Below are positions 44,981 to 54,218 of a DNA stretch of 64,000 nucleotides, one piece after another. The translations under genes and the position numbers were made by a program. The notes below the pieces were generated by a model, which saw only the letters and a program-made list of their open reading frames with translations, had not been told where the DNA came from and searched no databases. How positions within the stretch are numbered: position 1 is the stretch's first letter; every line of letters starts with the position of its first letter. This DNA is from Candidatus Poribacteria bacterium (GTDB taxonomy: Bacteria; Poribacteria; WGA-4E; PCPOR2b), in contig JAJECO010000033.1 of assembly GCA_022822005.1 (NCBI GenBank), positions 1 to 64,000 on the forward strand. Direction: 5' to 3'.

Positions 44981-45645
44981 TGCTAACAGCAGCAGAAGTC
45001 AGTGCGCTGGTTTTATCTATCAAAGCTGCCTCGTTGAGCCTGCTTTGCATCCTTCCCCCGGGTCTCCTCATCGGTTGGATCCTCGCCAAGTTCTCATTTC
45101 CCGGTAAGTCGCTTCTCAATACCGTCGTCATGCTACCGATGGTTTTGCCACCCGTCGTAAGCGGTTTTTTTCTGCTGATCCTCCTCAGTAAGCGTGGACC
45201 AATAGGAGGACTGCTCTTCCGTCTTTTCGGTCTTGAAATCGTATTTTCGTGGATCGCGGTGGTGTTGGCAATCTCTGTGCTTTCGTTTCCGCTGCTGGTG
45301 CGAGGCATCCTTACAGCGATAGAGACGGTGGACCCGCAACTGGAGAATGCCGCAAGAACGCTCGGTGCCTCACCGCTGAAAGTGTTTTTCACCGTCACAT
45401 TGCCCCTCTCATATCGTGGAATCATTGGGGGAGCAATCCTTGGATTTTCCAGAAGTCTCGGCGAATTCGGTGCCACTATGATGGTGGCAGGGAACATCCC
45501 CGGCAAGACGCAGACCCTACCGTTGGCAATCTATAACTTCGTTCAGGTCGGTCAAGATCTGAGCGCATACCGTCTGGTGTTTATATCTACACTAATTGCC
45601 TTCGCGACACTGTGGATAGCAGAACGGATGTATATAAAGAGATGA
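44980..45645 (+). CDS. modB: Molybdate ABC transporter permease
   Basis: 221 residues with five hydrophobic helices. The EAA-type loop A-A-R-T-L-G-A-S-P-L-K-V-F-F-T-V-T-L-P-L contacts ModC, and R-S-L-G-E-F-G-A-T is the late ModB motif. It follows modA by coupled start and precedes modC across a 183-bp repeat-filled gap. Confidence 0.94.
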   Translation: MLTAAEVSALVLSIKAASLSLLCILPPGLLIGWILAKFSFPGKSLLNTVVMLPMVLPPVVSGFFLLILLSKRGPIGGLLFRLFGLEIVFSWIAVVLAISVLSFPLLVRGILTAIETVDPQLENAARTLGASPLKVFFTVTLPLSYRGIIGGAILGFSRSLGEFGATMMVAGNIPGKTQTLPLAIYNFVQVGQDLSAYRLVFISTLIAFATLWIAERMYIKR

Positions 45646-45653
45646 GGCAAGGA

Positions 45654-45777
45654 AGGGCAACCACAAGTTGAGCGCAGCGAAATCCCGCCTGTCCCGATTT
45701 ATCGGGGATCTATCGGGGGTTGCCCTACAAAAATCAACCCAATGTAGGGGCGGGTTTCTTAATCCCGATTCATCGGG
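45654..45777. repeat. MITE-like repeat element between modB and modC
   Basis: Terminal arms agggcaacc (45654-45662) and ggttgccct (45718-45726) enclose 55 bases that include the hairpin cccgat-tt-atcggg (45693-45706). A second cccgat-tc-atcggg follows at 45764-45777, within gtaggggcgggt...cctgccc. Part of this element also occurs in the ispE 3' end. It splits an otherwise tight operon. Confidence 0.65.
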
Positions 45778-45828
45778 GTCTTATGCCTGCCCAAAACGCA
45801 AACTGTTATCTGTTAGGCATTACCTCCC

Positions 45829-46908
45829 ATGCTAAAACTCAGTTTTCGCAAGCGGCTTGGCGATTTTCAACTTGAAATCGACCATACCGTCACAGAAAAA
45901 GTGACAGCGTTTTTAGGTCCTTCGGGAAGCGGCAAGAGCACACTGCTCAACTGTATCAGCGGCATCCTAAACCCCGATGAGGGGGAACTCCTGTTCTCTG
46001 GTCAGACGTTATATTCCTCCTTCCAGAAGAAGCGTGTGCCGCCCGAAAAACGTGATTTCGGATATGTTTTTCAAGAAGGATATCTTTTCCCGCATCTAAC
46101 GGTTCAACAGAACATCTCCTACGGTCGGCCCCGCCGACCGAGTGACAATGCTCAGATTGATATAGGCACAATTATTGATATCCTTGAAATCGGCGAACTG
46201 CTAAGTCGTTATCCAAACCAACTTTCCGGAGGACAGCGGCAACGTGTCGCGGTTGCGCGCGCTTTGGGGATGTCGCCGCGCCTGCTATTGATGGACGAGC
46301 CACTCACTTCTCTGGATGCCGGCTTGAAAAATCGCATCCTGCCCTATCTGTATCACATCAAAGAGGCGTTTGATATACCACTTCTTTACGTTACCCACTC
46401 CATCTCCGAGGTGATGGCACTCGCGGACGAAGCGTTCTTGCTCTCCGAAGGCCGCATCACGGGGCGCGGAGAACCGCACCAACTGCTAACCTCCCCATCG
46501 GCGTTACCTGTTGCCCAGATGACAGGCGTGGAGAACATTCTCTCTTTGCCCGTGGTCGTTGCATCCGAAGAGCGCGGGGTAACAGAGTTGGCACTGGGAG
46601 AACAGAGACTCATGGTGTCGTACACGCAGACGAAACTCGGCGCAACGATGCCAATCGCCATCAGAGCACGGGATATCATCGTTGCAATAGACCCAGATCT
46701 GCGGATGAGTGCACGGAATATTTTGCGCGGCACAATACGGCAAATCGCTGTCCAAGCGGGGCGTGTGATGCTCTCGGTCGATATCGAAGGACATCTGTTG
46801 TCGGTAGAGGTTACAAGCGATGCCCGCGAGCAGCTTGGGCTTGCCGAGGGGACGGTGTGCTACTTTATCATCAAGGCGAGCGCGATTAACCTGCTTTGGG
46901 AGAGTTGA
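45829..46908 (+). CDS. modC: Molybdate ABC transporter ATP-binding protein
   Basis: 359 residues. Walker A G-P-S-G-S-G-K-S-T is at 30-38, the signature L-S-G-G-Q-R-Q-R-V-A-V-A-R-A-L and Walker B L-L-L-M-D-E-P follow. A C-terminal TOBE domain (about 290-355, I-A-I-R-A-R-D-I-I-V) binds molybdate for feedback control. The start at 45829 lacks a clear ribosome site, perhaps because a repeat was inserted upstream. Confidence 0.93.
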   Translation: MLKLSFRKRLGDFQLEIDHTVTEKVTAFLGPSGSGKSTLLNCISGILNPDEGELLFSGQTLYSSFQKKRVPPEKRDFGYVFQEGYLFPHLTVQQNISYGRPRRPSDNAQIDIGTIIDILEIGELLSRYPNQLSGGQRQRVAVARALGMSPRLLLMDEPLTSLDAGLKNRILPYLYHIKEAFDIPLLYVTHSISEVMALADEAFLLSEGRITGRGEPHQLLTSPSALPVAQMTGVENILSLPVVVASEERGVTELALGEQRLMVSYTQTKLGATMPIAIRARDIIVAIDPDLRMSARNILRGTIRQIAVQAGRVMLSVDIEGHLLSVEVTSDAREQLGLAEGTVCYFIIKASAINLLWES

Positions 46909-47185
46909 GGGGATAAATGTATCACCAAAGCCCCAGAGGGGCGGCATGTCTATAGCATACTAGGAACCCAAATCTCCAAGCCCCAGCGGGGCGACATGTG
47001 TCGCGTTAGGTTGATGCACGATATGTAGAGAAAATTACGCCTTGCCCAGCCAGCCTAATAATTGTGAATTCACAGTTTCGTAAGCAGTGAAACAACACCT
47101 CGAAATCAATGCGTAATCTGTCAGCCACAGAGACAAAATAAGAAACTTGATCAACTGGAATACCTAGTAGCTTGGGTGTACCCTA
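46909..47185. repeat. Intergenic direct repeats AAGCCCCAGnGGGGCGrCATGT
   Basis: 277 bp. Two 22-base copies at 46928-46949 and 46978-46999 differ at two positions and are exactly 50 bases apart. Each contains cccc-ag-ngggg, able to form a small hairpin. No gene is seen in the gap between the converging modC and solute-binding protein genes. Confidence 0.65.
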
Positions 47186-48541
47186 TCACTTCGCCGCTTT
47201 CCGCGCTTCCTTAAACTTTTCTTTAGCAAACCCTCTCCATTCCTTCAGTTTCTTGTTACGGAAGTCTGGCTTCTGCCAATCACCCTGAGAGAGTGTTGTT
47301 GCTTCCGTTTCCGTAATTGGAACCTGCCCCAAAATTTGAATCGCGGCGGCCCGTTTCTCCGGATCTTTACTTTTATTAATGGCTTTCCATGCACTGACTA
47401 GATCTTTGTGCGGTTCGATCACAAGCGCACCGATGAGATCCCCCACGATGTCCCACCGTACTCCACCTTTTACTGCGTCGTAGTCTATAGGGCTCAGGTC
47501 CAACTCAAACGGATTGGCAGCAACACTACGATCGCCAAGTTCATCATAAAGTGCTGGGATAACACTGCTGCGGTTCAATCCACCTTTCCATTTGGGTCCC
47601 TCGGGATCAGTGTCACGTAACACCCACAACTTTTGCGCTTGGTCCGACAAAACAAAATCAAGGAATTTCTGTGCAACCGTCATGTTCGGTGCACCTTTGA
47701 GGATAGCGATCGAGTCAGGACTGACGACAGCAGCATCAGCCGGCACAATGTATTGAATTTTATCTGCACCGATGACCGCAATCTGACCGTAGGCATAAAA
47801 GTCGATTGCCATACCGTAGATAACCTGTCCTGCGGCAACATCTCTGGGAATCGCGTTTGACCCAGCGGAAAACGCTCTGACGTTCGCACCGAGTTGTGTA
47901 ATTAGCTCGAACCCTTTTTCCCAACCATAGCCTTGCAGGATGAGTTCGTACATCATGTGTGCGCTGCCGCTTTCGCGTGGGTCTGCTGCCCCAACCCGGT
48001 TGATGAGTTCCGGGTGTGTCAAATCGTTCCACGTCCGGACCTCGGGCAGATTAAAGAGCGCGCGTAATTCCTCGTTATACATAATTCCAAAACTTGACAA
48101 TGCTGCGCCGTACCAACGGTACTCTGGATCATAAACAGGGATGCCAAAAATCTCTTTCGGGATTCGTGCCAGCTGCGTGTCCGGCAGTTTGTAGGGAGCC
48201 AGCAATCCCTTATTAGCCAGTTTGAGGTAATTGTCTGTCCCGCCCCCAAAAAAAAGATCTATCCCAATGCCTTCCGGCAGCCGCTTGAATTCTGATTCAA
48301 TGAACCGGAAGTCAGAAGAGGATCCACCTTGATCTAACCAATCTACAGTGACTTCGCGGCCCGTCTCCTTGGCGTACCAAGCCTTAAACGCGGTATCGAA
48401 CTCTGTCTCAATCCCTTCCCAATGTGGCGATATAATGACAAGTTTATCCTGAGCGGAAGCGGTCTGCCCCCAGATGAGGGCGATAACGCTGCAGACGGTG
48501 ATAAGGGTTGCAAAAGTTAATCTACTCTTTATTTTTAACAT
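47186..48541 (-). CDS. ABC transporter solute-binding protein (iron/polyamine type)
   Basis: 451 residues with a cleavable Sec signal ending T-A-S-A-Q. V-I-I-S-P-H-W-E-G-I, the L-F-F-G-G-G-T-D-N-Y segment and the late A-Q-K-F-L-D-F-V-L-S-D-Q-A-Q-K-L stretch place it with bacterial extracellular solute-binding proteins of the Fe3+/putrescine group. No permease or ATPase gene is adjacent. It closes the operon beginning with ggt and hemY, preceded by two tiny ORFs. An iron-related role would fit the heme and cytochrome neighbours, but this is inference. Confidence 0.85.
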   Translation of the reverse strand: MLKIKSRLTFATLITVCSVIALIWGQTASAQDKLVIISPHWEGIETEFDTAFKAWYAKETGREVTVDWLDQGGSSSDFRFIESEFKRLPEGIGIDLFFGGGTDNYLKLANKGLLAPYKLPDTQLARIPKEIFGIPVYDPEYRWYGAALSSFGIMYNEELRALFNLPEVRTWNDLTHPELINRVGAADPRESGSAHMMYELILQGYGWEKGFELITQLGANVRAFSAGSNAIPRDVAAGQVIYGMAIDFYAYGQIAVIGADKIQYIVPADAAVVSPDSIAILKGAPNMTVAQKFLDFVLSDQAQKLWVLRDTDPEGPKWKGGLNRSSVIPALYDELGDRSVAANPFELDLSPIDYDAVKGGVRWDIVGDLIGALVIEPHKDLVSAWKAINKSKDPEKRAAAIQILGQVPITETEATTLSQGDWQKPDFRNKKLKEWRGFAKEKFKEARKAAK

Positions 48542-48553
48542 AGTAATATATCC

Positions 48554-48616
48554 TTACTGTTGGAATTGTGATTCAAGTGGGGGTAGCCAATGGTCTGGAT
48601 CTGAATTCACCTTCAT
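48554..48616 (-). CDS. Tiny 20-residue ORF ahead of the solute-binding protein
   Basis: Starts at ATG 48616 with a CGGAGG site 7-9 bases upstream. The stop TAA overlaps the AAGGAT site of the next gene, 12 bases before its ATG, suggesting coupling. It is hydrophilic and proline-containing, and lies in the same frame as the 43-residue ORF upstream, so the two could be halves of one interrupted gene. Confidence 0.4.
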   Translation of the reverse strand: MKVNSDPDHWLPPLESQFQQ

Positions 48617-48637
48617 CTGGTGAATCCTCCGTAACAG

Positions 48638-48769
48638 TTAGATGGGGAGCCAGCGGACGATTGCTGACATCTTCCACATCATTATCAAAATTATTGCTAA
48701 TAAAATAACATACCATATAACGCGCTTCCATGAACCTCTACGTCGAACGGGACGTTCAGAAAGTTTCAT
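48638..48769 (-). CDS. Small single-span membrane protein, 43 residues
   Basis: ATG 48769, with AGGAGG 12 bases upstream. A basic N-terminus (R-P-V-R-R-R-G-S-W-K-R) precedes one hydrophobic helix (about 17-37, with V-I-L-L-A-I-I-L-I-M-M-W). It lies 61 bp after the cytochrome gene and 21 bp before the 20-codon ORF. No family is recognised. A small subunit or membrane anchor for the multiheme cytochrome is conceivable. Confidence 0.6.
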   Translation of the reverse strand: MKLSERPVRRRGSWKRVIWYVILLAIILIMMWKMSAIVRWLPI

Positions 48770-48830
48770 CTTCTCAGTGGACCTCCTGCGAATTGTTAAT
48801 ATCAAGCTGTTGAATGAATCGAGGGAAAGC

Positions 48831-49862
48831 CTATTGACTCCCCTCCGCCATCGTGACCCACTCCGTTTCTGGTGTCGTAGGTGTTAGGCGATAACGCAAC
48901 TTCACTTCAATCGTTTCCGTGTCACTGAGGCTGTACACAAAGTCTCGCGTTTCACCGGGAAGGAGGCGACTGGTCTCAGGCTTGCTTGATAAAGCGGAAA
49001 TCAGAACTTGCTCATCGCGGTTCACTGTCCCACTACTATCGGCGATTTTCACCTCAAGTATAATCGCTCGCAAGGCGTCACCCGGAAGGAGATGGCCCGC
49101 TTTATTGGTCAGACGAACAGTTGCTTTCCCCTCCGTACGCACGACTTTTAGGTTCACCGCGCTTTTGAGCTTGCTAACACTACGGCTGCCCGCCCATGTG
49201 TGCCGCCGAACCGTTACAGTCTCATAGGTATGGACACTCAGCTGCCGCTTGACCGCCGGCATGTGGCAGGAGGCGCAGTTCAATCCCTTTTCTGCAGCGG
49301 GACTATTCTTGAAACTATCAACCTGATTGTGTTCCGGTACACTCGGTTGGCCATGGCAGGTAGCGCAAAGTTCAGTCGGCTTGGCGTGAGCCTCAGAGGT
49401 CACGTTTGCGTGATACATCGGATTCTCACTCTTGTGCGGTCCGTGCATCGCGCCGTGTGCATCGATATGGCATACGATACATGAAACGCCATACTTCCGA
49501 TCTTCTGCCCGCAACTTTGGCATTTTGCCGATGCCAGTGATAAGAATCGGTTCGGGGGCGTGGCACGGATCGCACTTCTTCTCCCGATCTTCAACCTGGC
49601 TCGCGGCTTCTTGATAGATCGGGTCTTCCCACGCCTTTGCGTGCATCGATCGCTCCCACTCGCGCCATATCGCCGGGTGACACCGTTTACACATTTTTTT
49701 CTGTGTGAAATCTCGGTAAATGTCGTCGTAGCTCAGATAGCTAGGCTCAAAGATTGAGTCCTGTTCCATTTCATCAGCAGTTTCGACCTGTGCAGCACAG
49801 AACATTATGAGTGTGAGGAGCAGGCAGATCAGTGCTAGTCGTACAATTAAAGCCAATGTCAT
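48831..49862 (-). CDS. Pentaheme c-type cytochrome
   Basis: 343 residues from ATG 49862, which overlaps the hemY stop (ATGA) and has AAGGA upstream. After an N-terminal hydrophobic signal or anchor (5-24), five CxxCH motifs occur at C58-H62, C97-H101, C128-H132, C166-H170 and C196-H200. The last ~140 residues form a heme-free beta domain. The heme spacing resembles cytochrome c554 / multiheme nitrite or hydroxylamine-type proteins, but the partner reductase is not visible. It should carry electrons in the periplasm. Confidence 0.88.
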   Translation of the reverse strand: MTLALIVRLALICLLLTLIMFCAAQVETADEMEQDSIFEPSYLSYDDIYRDFTQKKMCKRCHPAIWREWERSMHAKAWEDPIYQEAASQVEDREKKCDPCHAPEPILITGIGKMPKLRAEDRKYGVSCIVCHIDAHGAMHGPHKSENPMYHANVTSEAHAKPTELCATCHGQPSVPEHNQVDSFKNSPAAEKGLNCASCHMPAVKRQLSVHTYETVTVRRHTWAGSRSVSKLKSAVNLKVVRTEGKATVRLTNKAGHLLPGDALRAIILEVKIADSSGTVNRDEQVLISALSSKPETSRLLPGETRDFVYSLSDTETIEVKLRYRLTPTTPETEWVTMAEGSQ

Positions 49863-51304
49863 TTTAATCCTTGTTCCAGCAGCAGAGATGCCGCTTGTTC
49901 CCCGCTGTTGATGCAATCAGGGATCCCGATTCCGCGATAGGCATTTCCGGCGAGCGCAAATCCGGGCAATTTTTTCGCCTGTGCCTCGATTTCGGTCACA
50001 AGATCCAGATGCCCCAGATGGTATTGCGCCATTGCGTTTGGGTGTTTGGCGACAAGGGCAAATTGCGGATCTCCTTTGATCCCGAGCAGTTCGTGCAGCT
50101 CTCTGAGAACTGATTCAACAATTTCAGATTCTGATCGGTTGAAATATACCTCTCCCTTACTCCCCGCTCCACCCACATAAGCCCGTAGTAGTGCATAGTC
50201 GGCAGGCGCCCGATCTGTAAATTTGACGCTGCTAAATGTGCATCCAATAATCGAACGTTCCTCGACGGTCGGTACAACGAAGCCCATTCCATTGAGAGGA
50301 TGTTCAACATCCGTGCGTCGGAAAGCGAGATTCACAATGGCAGATGAGGCGTACGGAATCGAGGCAAGGGATGCAGACAGGACCGGACTAACCGTTTTGA
50401 CCAGATCCGCTGTGCGGTGCGCCGGGAGGGCAAGGCAGACCAGATCACTCTCCATCTGTTCTCCATTCGCCAGGTGCACATCCCACTTCTCTTCATGGCT
50501 GTGGTAATTCAGGGAGCTGACCTGTGTTCCAAGTTGGATGCAGCCGTCGGGTAAACGCGCGGCGAGGGTGTCGGTCAACGTCTGCATCCCATCCTTAAAA
50601 GAGAGGAACAGACTGTACCGGGCACCACTTGTGCCGCTCGCCCCACCTTGGGATTCTTTCTTCCGTGCAACCAACGCTTTGATGATGCTGCGGTGCTTCT
50701 TTTCCATCTCAAGGAATTGCGGCATCGTGGCTTTGAGGCTTAGGTCTTTTCCATCAGCGGTGTAGATGCCCCCTATCATCGGCTGGGCTATCCGCGTGAA
50801 CGCTTCCTTGCCCAAGCGTCGCGTGATGAAACCTTCCAACGATTCGTCTTCATTCCCGCGACGCCGTGGTATCACCCAATCCAAGCCCATCCGAAGTTTC
50901 CCCGGCCAACTAAAAATTGGAGTTTGCACAAAGGGCCAAAATGAAGCCGGTGCCATCAGGTAGAAGCCGTCTGGAACAGGATGTAGCCTTCCCTTTCGAA
51001 GGACGAAGCTGCGTCGCTCTGTCTGATTTGTGCTTTGGAACTGATCGGCGATCCCCAACTCTTCGCACAATGCTTTCGCCCATGGCTTGGTAGAGATAAA
51101 AACATCGGGGCCGTGTTCGATGACGTACCCGTTCTGTTTTGAGGTATGGATCGCTCCCCCAACGCGATTCTCTGCTTCCAGCAGTTTCACGTCAAGCGGA
51201 ATGCCGCGCTTGGCTGATTCAGTTGCCAAGCGGTAGCATGTCGTCAGTCCGGCGATACCACCACCGACGACGATAGCCTGTTTTCGGTTTGAAATATCTG
51301 ACAT
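49859..51304 (-). CDS. hemY: Protoporphyrinogen oxidase, HemY-type
   Basis: 481 residues. FAD site A-I-V-V-G-G-G-I-A-G-L-T at 10-21; A-E-N-R-V-G-G-A-I follows, and the end A-G-N-A-Y-R-G-I-G-I-P-D-C-I-N-S-G is a HemY/PPOX signature. It oxidises proto- or coproporphyrinogen with oxygen in heme synthesis; the coproporphyrin-dependent form is equally possible. It starts 3 bp after the ggt stop and overlaps the multiheme cytochrome gene, linking heme supply to the cytochrome. Confidence 0.92.
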   Translation of the reverse strand: MSDISNRKQAIVVGGGIAGLTTCYRLATESAKRGIPLDVKLLEAENRVGGAIHTSKQNGYVIEHGPDVFISTKPWAKALCEELGIADQFQSTNQTERRSFVLRKGRLHPVPDGFYLMAPASFWPFVQTPIFSWPGKLRMGLDWVIPRRRGNEDESLEGFITRRLGKEAFTRIAQPMIGGIYTADGKDLSLKATMPQFLEMEKKHRSIIKALVARKKESQGGASGTSGARYSLFLSFKDGMQTLTDTLAARLPDGCIQLGTQVSSLNYHSHEEKWDVHLANGEQMESDLVCLALPAHRTADLVKTVSPVLSASLASIPYASSAIVNLAFRRTDVEHPLNGMGFVVPTVEERSIIGCTFSSVKFTDRAPADYALLRAYVGGAGSKGEVYFNRSESEIVESVLRELHELLGIKGDPQFALVAKHPNAMAQYHLGHLDLVTEIEAQAKKLPGFALAGNAYRGIGIPDCINSGEQAASLLLEQGLK

Positions 51305-51307
51305 CCA

Positions 51308-53044
51308 TTACCATCCAATTGCGTATGACGTTGATCTTGGATCCGCTCCACCGGCACGGACACCCGTTTCGGGATCGACCGTGATGGCACAGACGCAACT
51401 GACCGATCCCCAGTCCTGACTGTCGTGGACGATATGCCCGCGGCCCCTTAGAGTCTCTCGTACCCCCGTATCGACACGCGCTTCAACGGTTACCTCACCC
51501 GGTTGAATGCCGTGAGGCCAGAACGAGTTGGGAAAGCTGTGCGTGATGGCGCGAGGTGCCTCAATAGCCTCCTGCGGTTCCATCCCGAACTCAACGATAT
51601 TAAGAAACACCTGTAACATCCCCTGAACTTGTGCATCACCACCGGGGCAGCCAAACGGCATGAACGGTTTCCCATCTTTGAGCGCCAACGCGGGGTTCGG
51701 TGTGAGTCGTGGACGCTTCCACGGCTGCAAGCAACACGGATGCTCCGGATCGAGCCAAGTCTGCGTGCCACGGGACGAGATTGCGAAGCCTAAGCCCGGA
51801 ACAACCGGCGTGCCGCCAACGCCGTCTGACGGTGTCGCTGAAAAGGCGTTGCCTGCTTCATCAACCACACAGATGTAACTGGTGTCCGTCTCCCACTCCG
51901 AAGTGTATTCCGGTTTCAGACGATCCGGATCCAAGGTCGGGAACGGACCATTTTCGCGACGAGGTTCCGGATGGAATTGCCACGGATTACCGGGAGCTGG
52001 CATGTCGGGAGTCGCGTGCTGCGGGTCAATCGCTCCACGTCTTTCCGCAGCATATCTTCCATCTAACATGCCCGCCATCGGCACCTGCACAAAATCTGGG
52101 TCGCCAAAATAAGCGTGCCGATCTGCAAAGGCGAGCTTGAGCGATTCGATCAGGGTGTGGAGATAGTCCGCGGTGTTATGTCCGATCTGCTTCAGATCAA
52201 ATCCTTCGACGATTTTCAGAGCCATGTTTAACGTAGGCCCTTGGCACCATGGACCACAGGTGTAGACATCATAGCCTTTGTAGGTGACATGCTCCGGCGG
52301 TTCGATACGCACCGAGAATGATGCCAGATCCTCGTAGGTCAGCAAACCACCCTCTGCCCGATAGAAATCGGCGATTTCGTGGGCGATTTCACCCTTATAA
52401 ATCAGGTCCCGGGCCGCACGGAGGCCCGTGTGTCGGTCTCCGCTGGCGTTGCGTTCGGCTCTGATCATCCGCTTGAAGGTTTCCGTGAGGTCCTTCTGAA
52501 CGAAAATCTCTCCAATCTGTGGCACTCGTCCACCGGGGTTGTACGCCGCGGCAGTTGTGGGACAATTTCTGACGCCATCCCCGCTCACAAGTCCGTAAAA
52601 CTGATCATCTACGGGTCTACCGTTTTCGACAAGATCTAAGGCGGGTTGGATAACCTCTTCGAAGGTCATTGTGCCGAACCGGGCAAGTGCCGTCAGCCAG
52701 CCATCGGGGGCTGCGGGGGTCACTGTACGCAGGATCCCAGCGGGCAGATCGCTATCGTGATGTTCGTGGAAGTAGTCCATTGTCGCAGCTTTGGGCCATC
52801 GCCCAAGTCCGCTAACCGTTTCAACGGGTCCACCTGACGCGGGGCTGTAGATAATAGGGGCAACACCCCCAAAGTGTGCAGAACCGGGTTGCAGGACGTT
52901 GATACAGATTCCAGTGGCCACACCGGCGTCGGCTGCGTTGCCTCCACTTTCCAAAATGCGAACCCCCGCCATCGTTGCGAGATAGTGCAGCGATGAGACA
53001 ACATAACGTTTCCCTCGGACTGAAGGTCGATGACTATTCGGCAT
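51308..53044 (-). CDS. Gamma-glutamyltransferase (glutathione hydrolase) family
   Basis: 578 residues without an evident signal peptide and with GAGGAG before ATG 53044. The precursor is cleaved to make an N-terminal Thr; that Thr is near residue 388 in D-T-S-Y-I-C-V-V-D, in place of the usual T-T-H-x-x-V-V-D. Early motifs G-G-N-A-A-D-A-G-V-A-T and the late F-G-C-P-G-G-D-A-Q-V-Q are typical. It transfers or hydrolyses gamma-glutamyl groups. It is the first gene of the operon leading to hemY. A cytoplasmic acylase role is an alternative if no signal is really present. Confidence 0.9.
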   Translation of the reverse strand: MPNSHRPSVRGKRYVVSSLHYLATMAGVRILESGGNAADAGVATGICINVLQPGSAHFGGVAPIIYSPASGGPVETVSGLGRWPKAATMDYFHEHHDSDLPAGILRTVTPAAPDGWLTALARFGTMTFEEVIQPALDLVENGRPVDDQFYGLVSGDGVRNCPTTAAAYNPGGRVPQIGEIFVQKDLTETFKRMIRAERNASGDRHTGLRAARDLIYKGEIAHEIADFYRAEGGLLTYEDLASFSVRIEPPEHVTYKGYDVYTCGPWCQGPTLNMALKIVEGFDLKQIGHNTADYLHTLIESLKLAFADRHAYFGDPDFVQVPMAGMLDGRYAAERRGAIDPQHATPDMPAPGNPWQFHPEPRRENGPFPTLDPDRLKPEYTSEWETDTSYICVVDEAGNAFSATPSDGVGGTPVVPGLGFAISSRGTQTWLDPEHPCCLQPWKRPRLTPNPALALKDGKPFMPFGCPGGDAQVQGMLQVFLNIVEFGMEPQEAIEAPRAITHSFPNSFWPHGIQPGEVTVEARVDTGVRETLRGRGHIVHDSQDWGSVSCVCAITVDPETGVRAGGADPRSTSYAIGW

Positions 53045-53197
53045 CGGTTTCTCTCCTCTCTTAACAAGTTCGTTGCACTAATTGCCGATTTTCATTAGGT
53101 TCACGCATCACGTTTCACGTTTCACGCAGTCTATAAACATACCTCACAACTCAGAAAGCGTATGGAAAATTATACCTCATGGGGTTTTGAGGGATAA

Positions 53198-54181
53198 TCA
53201 AGCGTCTACTTCCCAATCAAGTAGCACACCCATTGCCTCGTTCATACGGGTGTAGAGTAGGTCGAATGCTGCAGCGGCTTCGATGTAAGGGAAGCGATGG
53301 GTGGTCATCTTCTCCGTTTGAATAACACCTGAGCCAAGCAACTGCATCGCTCGCAGTGAAACACCAGCTGGCACCACCTGACCATAATAGCCACCCAGAA
53401 GTTTCCGCCGCTGAATCTTACCAGACATAAGTGGCAACGGTTGATGTTCATACAGACCGATCAGATGCAGCAGCCCACCGACCGCTAACATGTCTAAGCC
53501 CTGATCGAAGGCTTTTGGTCCCGCCGGTCCCCCGACAGCGTACGCCACGATGTTCGCACCGACCCCGTTGGTAAGTTTTCTGATCGCTCGGACGGGATCT
53601 TCGTCGCTGGCATTGATGACGGCGTCCGCCCCTAATTCTTCAGAGAGTGTGCATCGGCTATCAAGTGCGTCCACCGTGATGATGCGCCCACGCCCATTCG
53701 CTTTTGCAACCTGCATCAGGAGGCTACCGACCAAACCCTGGCCGATGATGACAACCGTATCATACGGTTGGATGTCCTCGATATCTATCCAGGACACAGC
53801 GCCGGAGGTCAGTGGGTAGTAGGGCGCTTGATCAAAATCCACCGACGGTAGCATCGGGACCACCTGTGCTTGGTCTTGGGGTGAACTCAAGCGGACGGGA
53901 CGGACAGTGTATTGTGCATGCGGTGCTGAAGCGACCACGCGGTCGCCTACAGAATAGTGTTCAACTTCATCCCCGACAGCGTCCACAACTCCTGCAAGTG
54001 AATATCCCATGCTTTCGGGATTGACCGCAAATTCGCGGGTGTACCGTCCTCCCATCTCTGAGCCTCGACTGATGAGGCTTCGGACGGCTTTGACACGGAC
54101 CTCGCCGGGCCCCGGTTCAGGCATCGGCGCGTCTTCGATAATAACGTTAAATTTCCCCTCTGGCTTGGCGACTCGTTTCAT
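53198..54181 (-). CDS. MDR-family dehydrogenase lacking structural zinc lobe
   Basis: 327 residues with GGAAGG site. The GroES-like fold (1-125) lacks the four-cysteine structural lobe and the catalytic Cys; a Ser-rich S-L-I-S-R-G-S-E segment replaces it. The NAD(P) loop V-I-I-G-Q-G-L-V-G-S-L-L follows. Enzymes of this subgroup act on bile-salt-like, sugar or threonine-type substrates, or are quinone oxidoreductase-like. No clear operon; it lies between ggt and a Sel1 gene, all on the minus strand. Confidence 0.8.
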   Translation of the reverse strand: MKRVAKPEGKFNVIIEDAPMPEPGPGEVRVKAVRSLISRGSEMGGRYTREFAVNPESMGYSLAGVVDAVGDEVEHYSVGDRVVASAPHAQYTVRPVRLSSPQDQAQVVPMLPSVDFDQAPYYPLTSGAVSWIDIEDIQPYDTVVIIGQGLVGSLLMQVAKANGRGRIITVDALDSRCTLSEELGADAVINASDEDPVRAIRKLTNGVGANIVAYAVGGPAGPKAFDQGLDMLAVGGLLHLIGLYEHQPLPLMSGKIQRRKLLGGYYGQVVPAGVSLRAMQLLGSGVIQTEKMTTHRFPYIEAAAAFDLLYTRMNEAMGVLLDWEVDA

Positions 54182-54218
54182 TCAACCTTCCTTTCTGTTC
54201 CCTGTTAGCGTTTGACTG

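Noticed and set aside
46928-46999. CRISPR array
   Set aside because: Only two units, palindromic and near genes for transport; no further repeats or cas genes.
48642-48887. Plus-strand 81-codon ORF opposite the tiny membrane ORF
   Set aside because: It runs into the cytochrome gene on the other strand and lacks a plausible start; the minus-strand ORFs have good ribosome sites.
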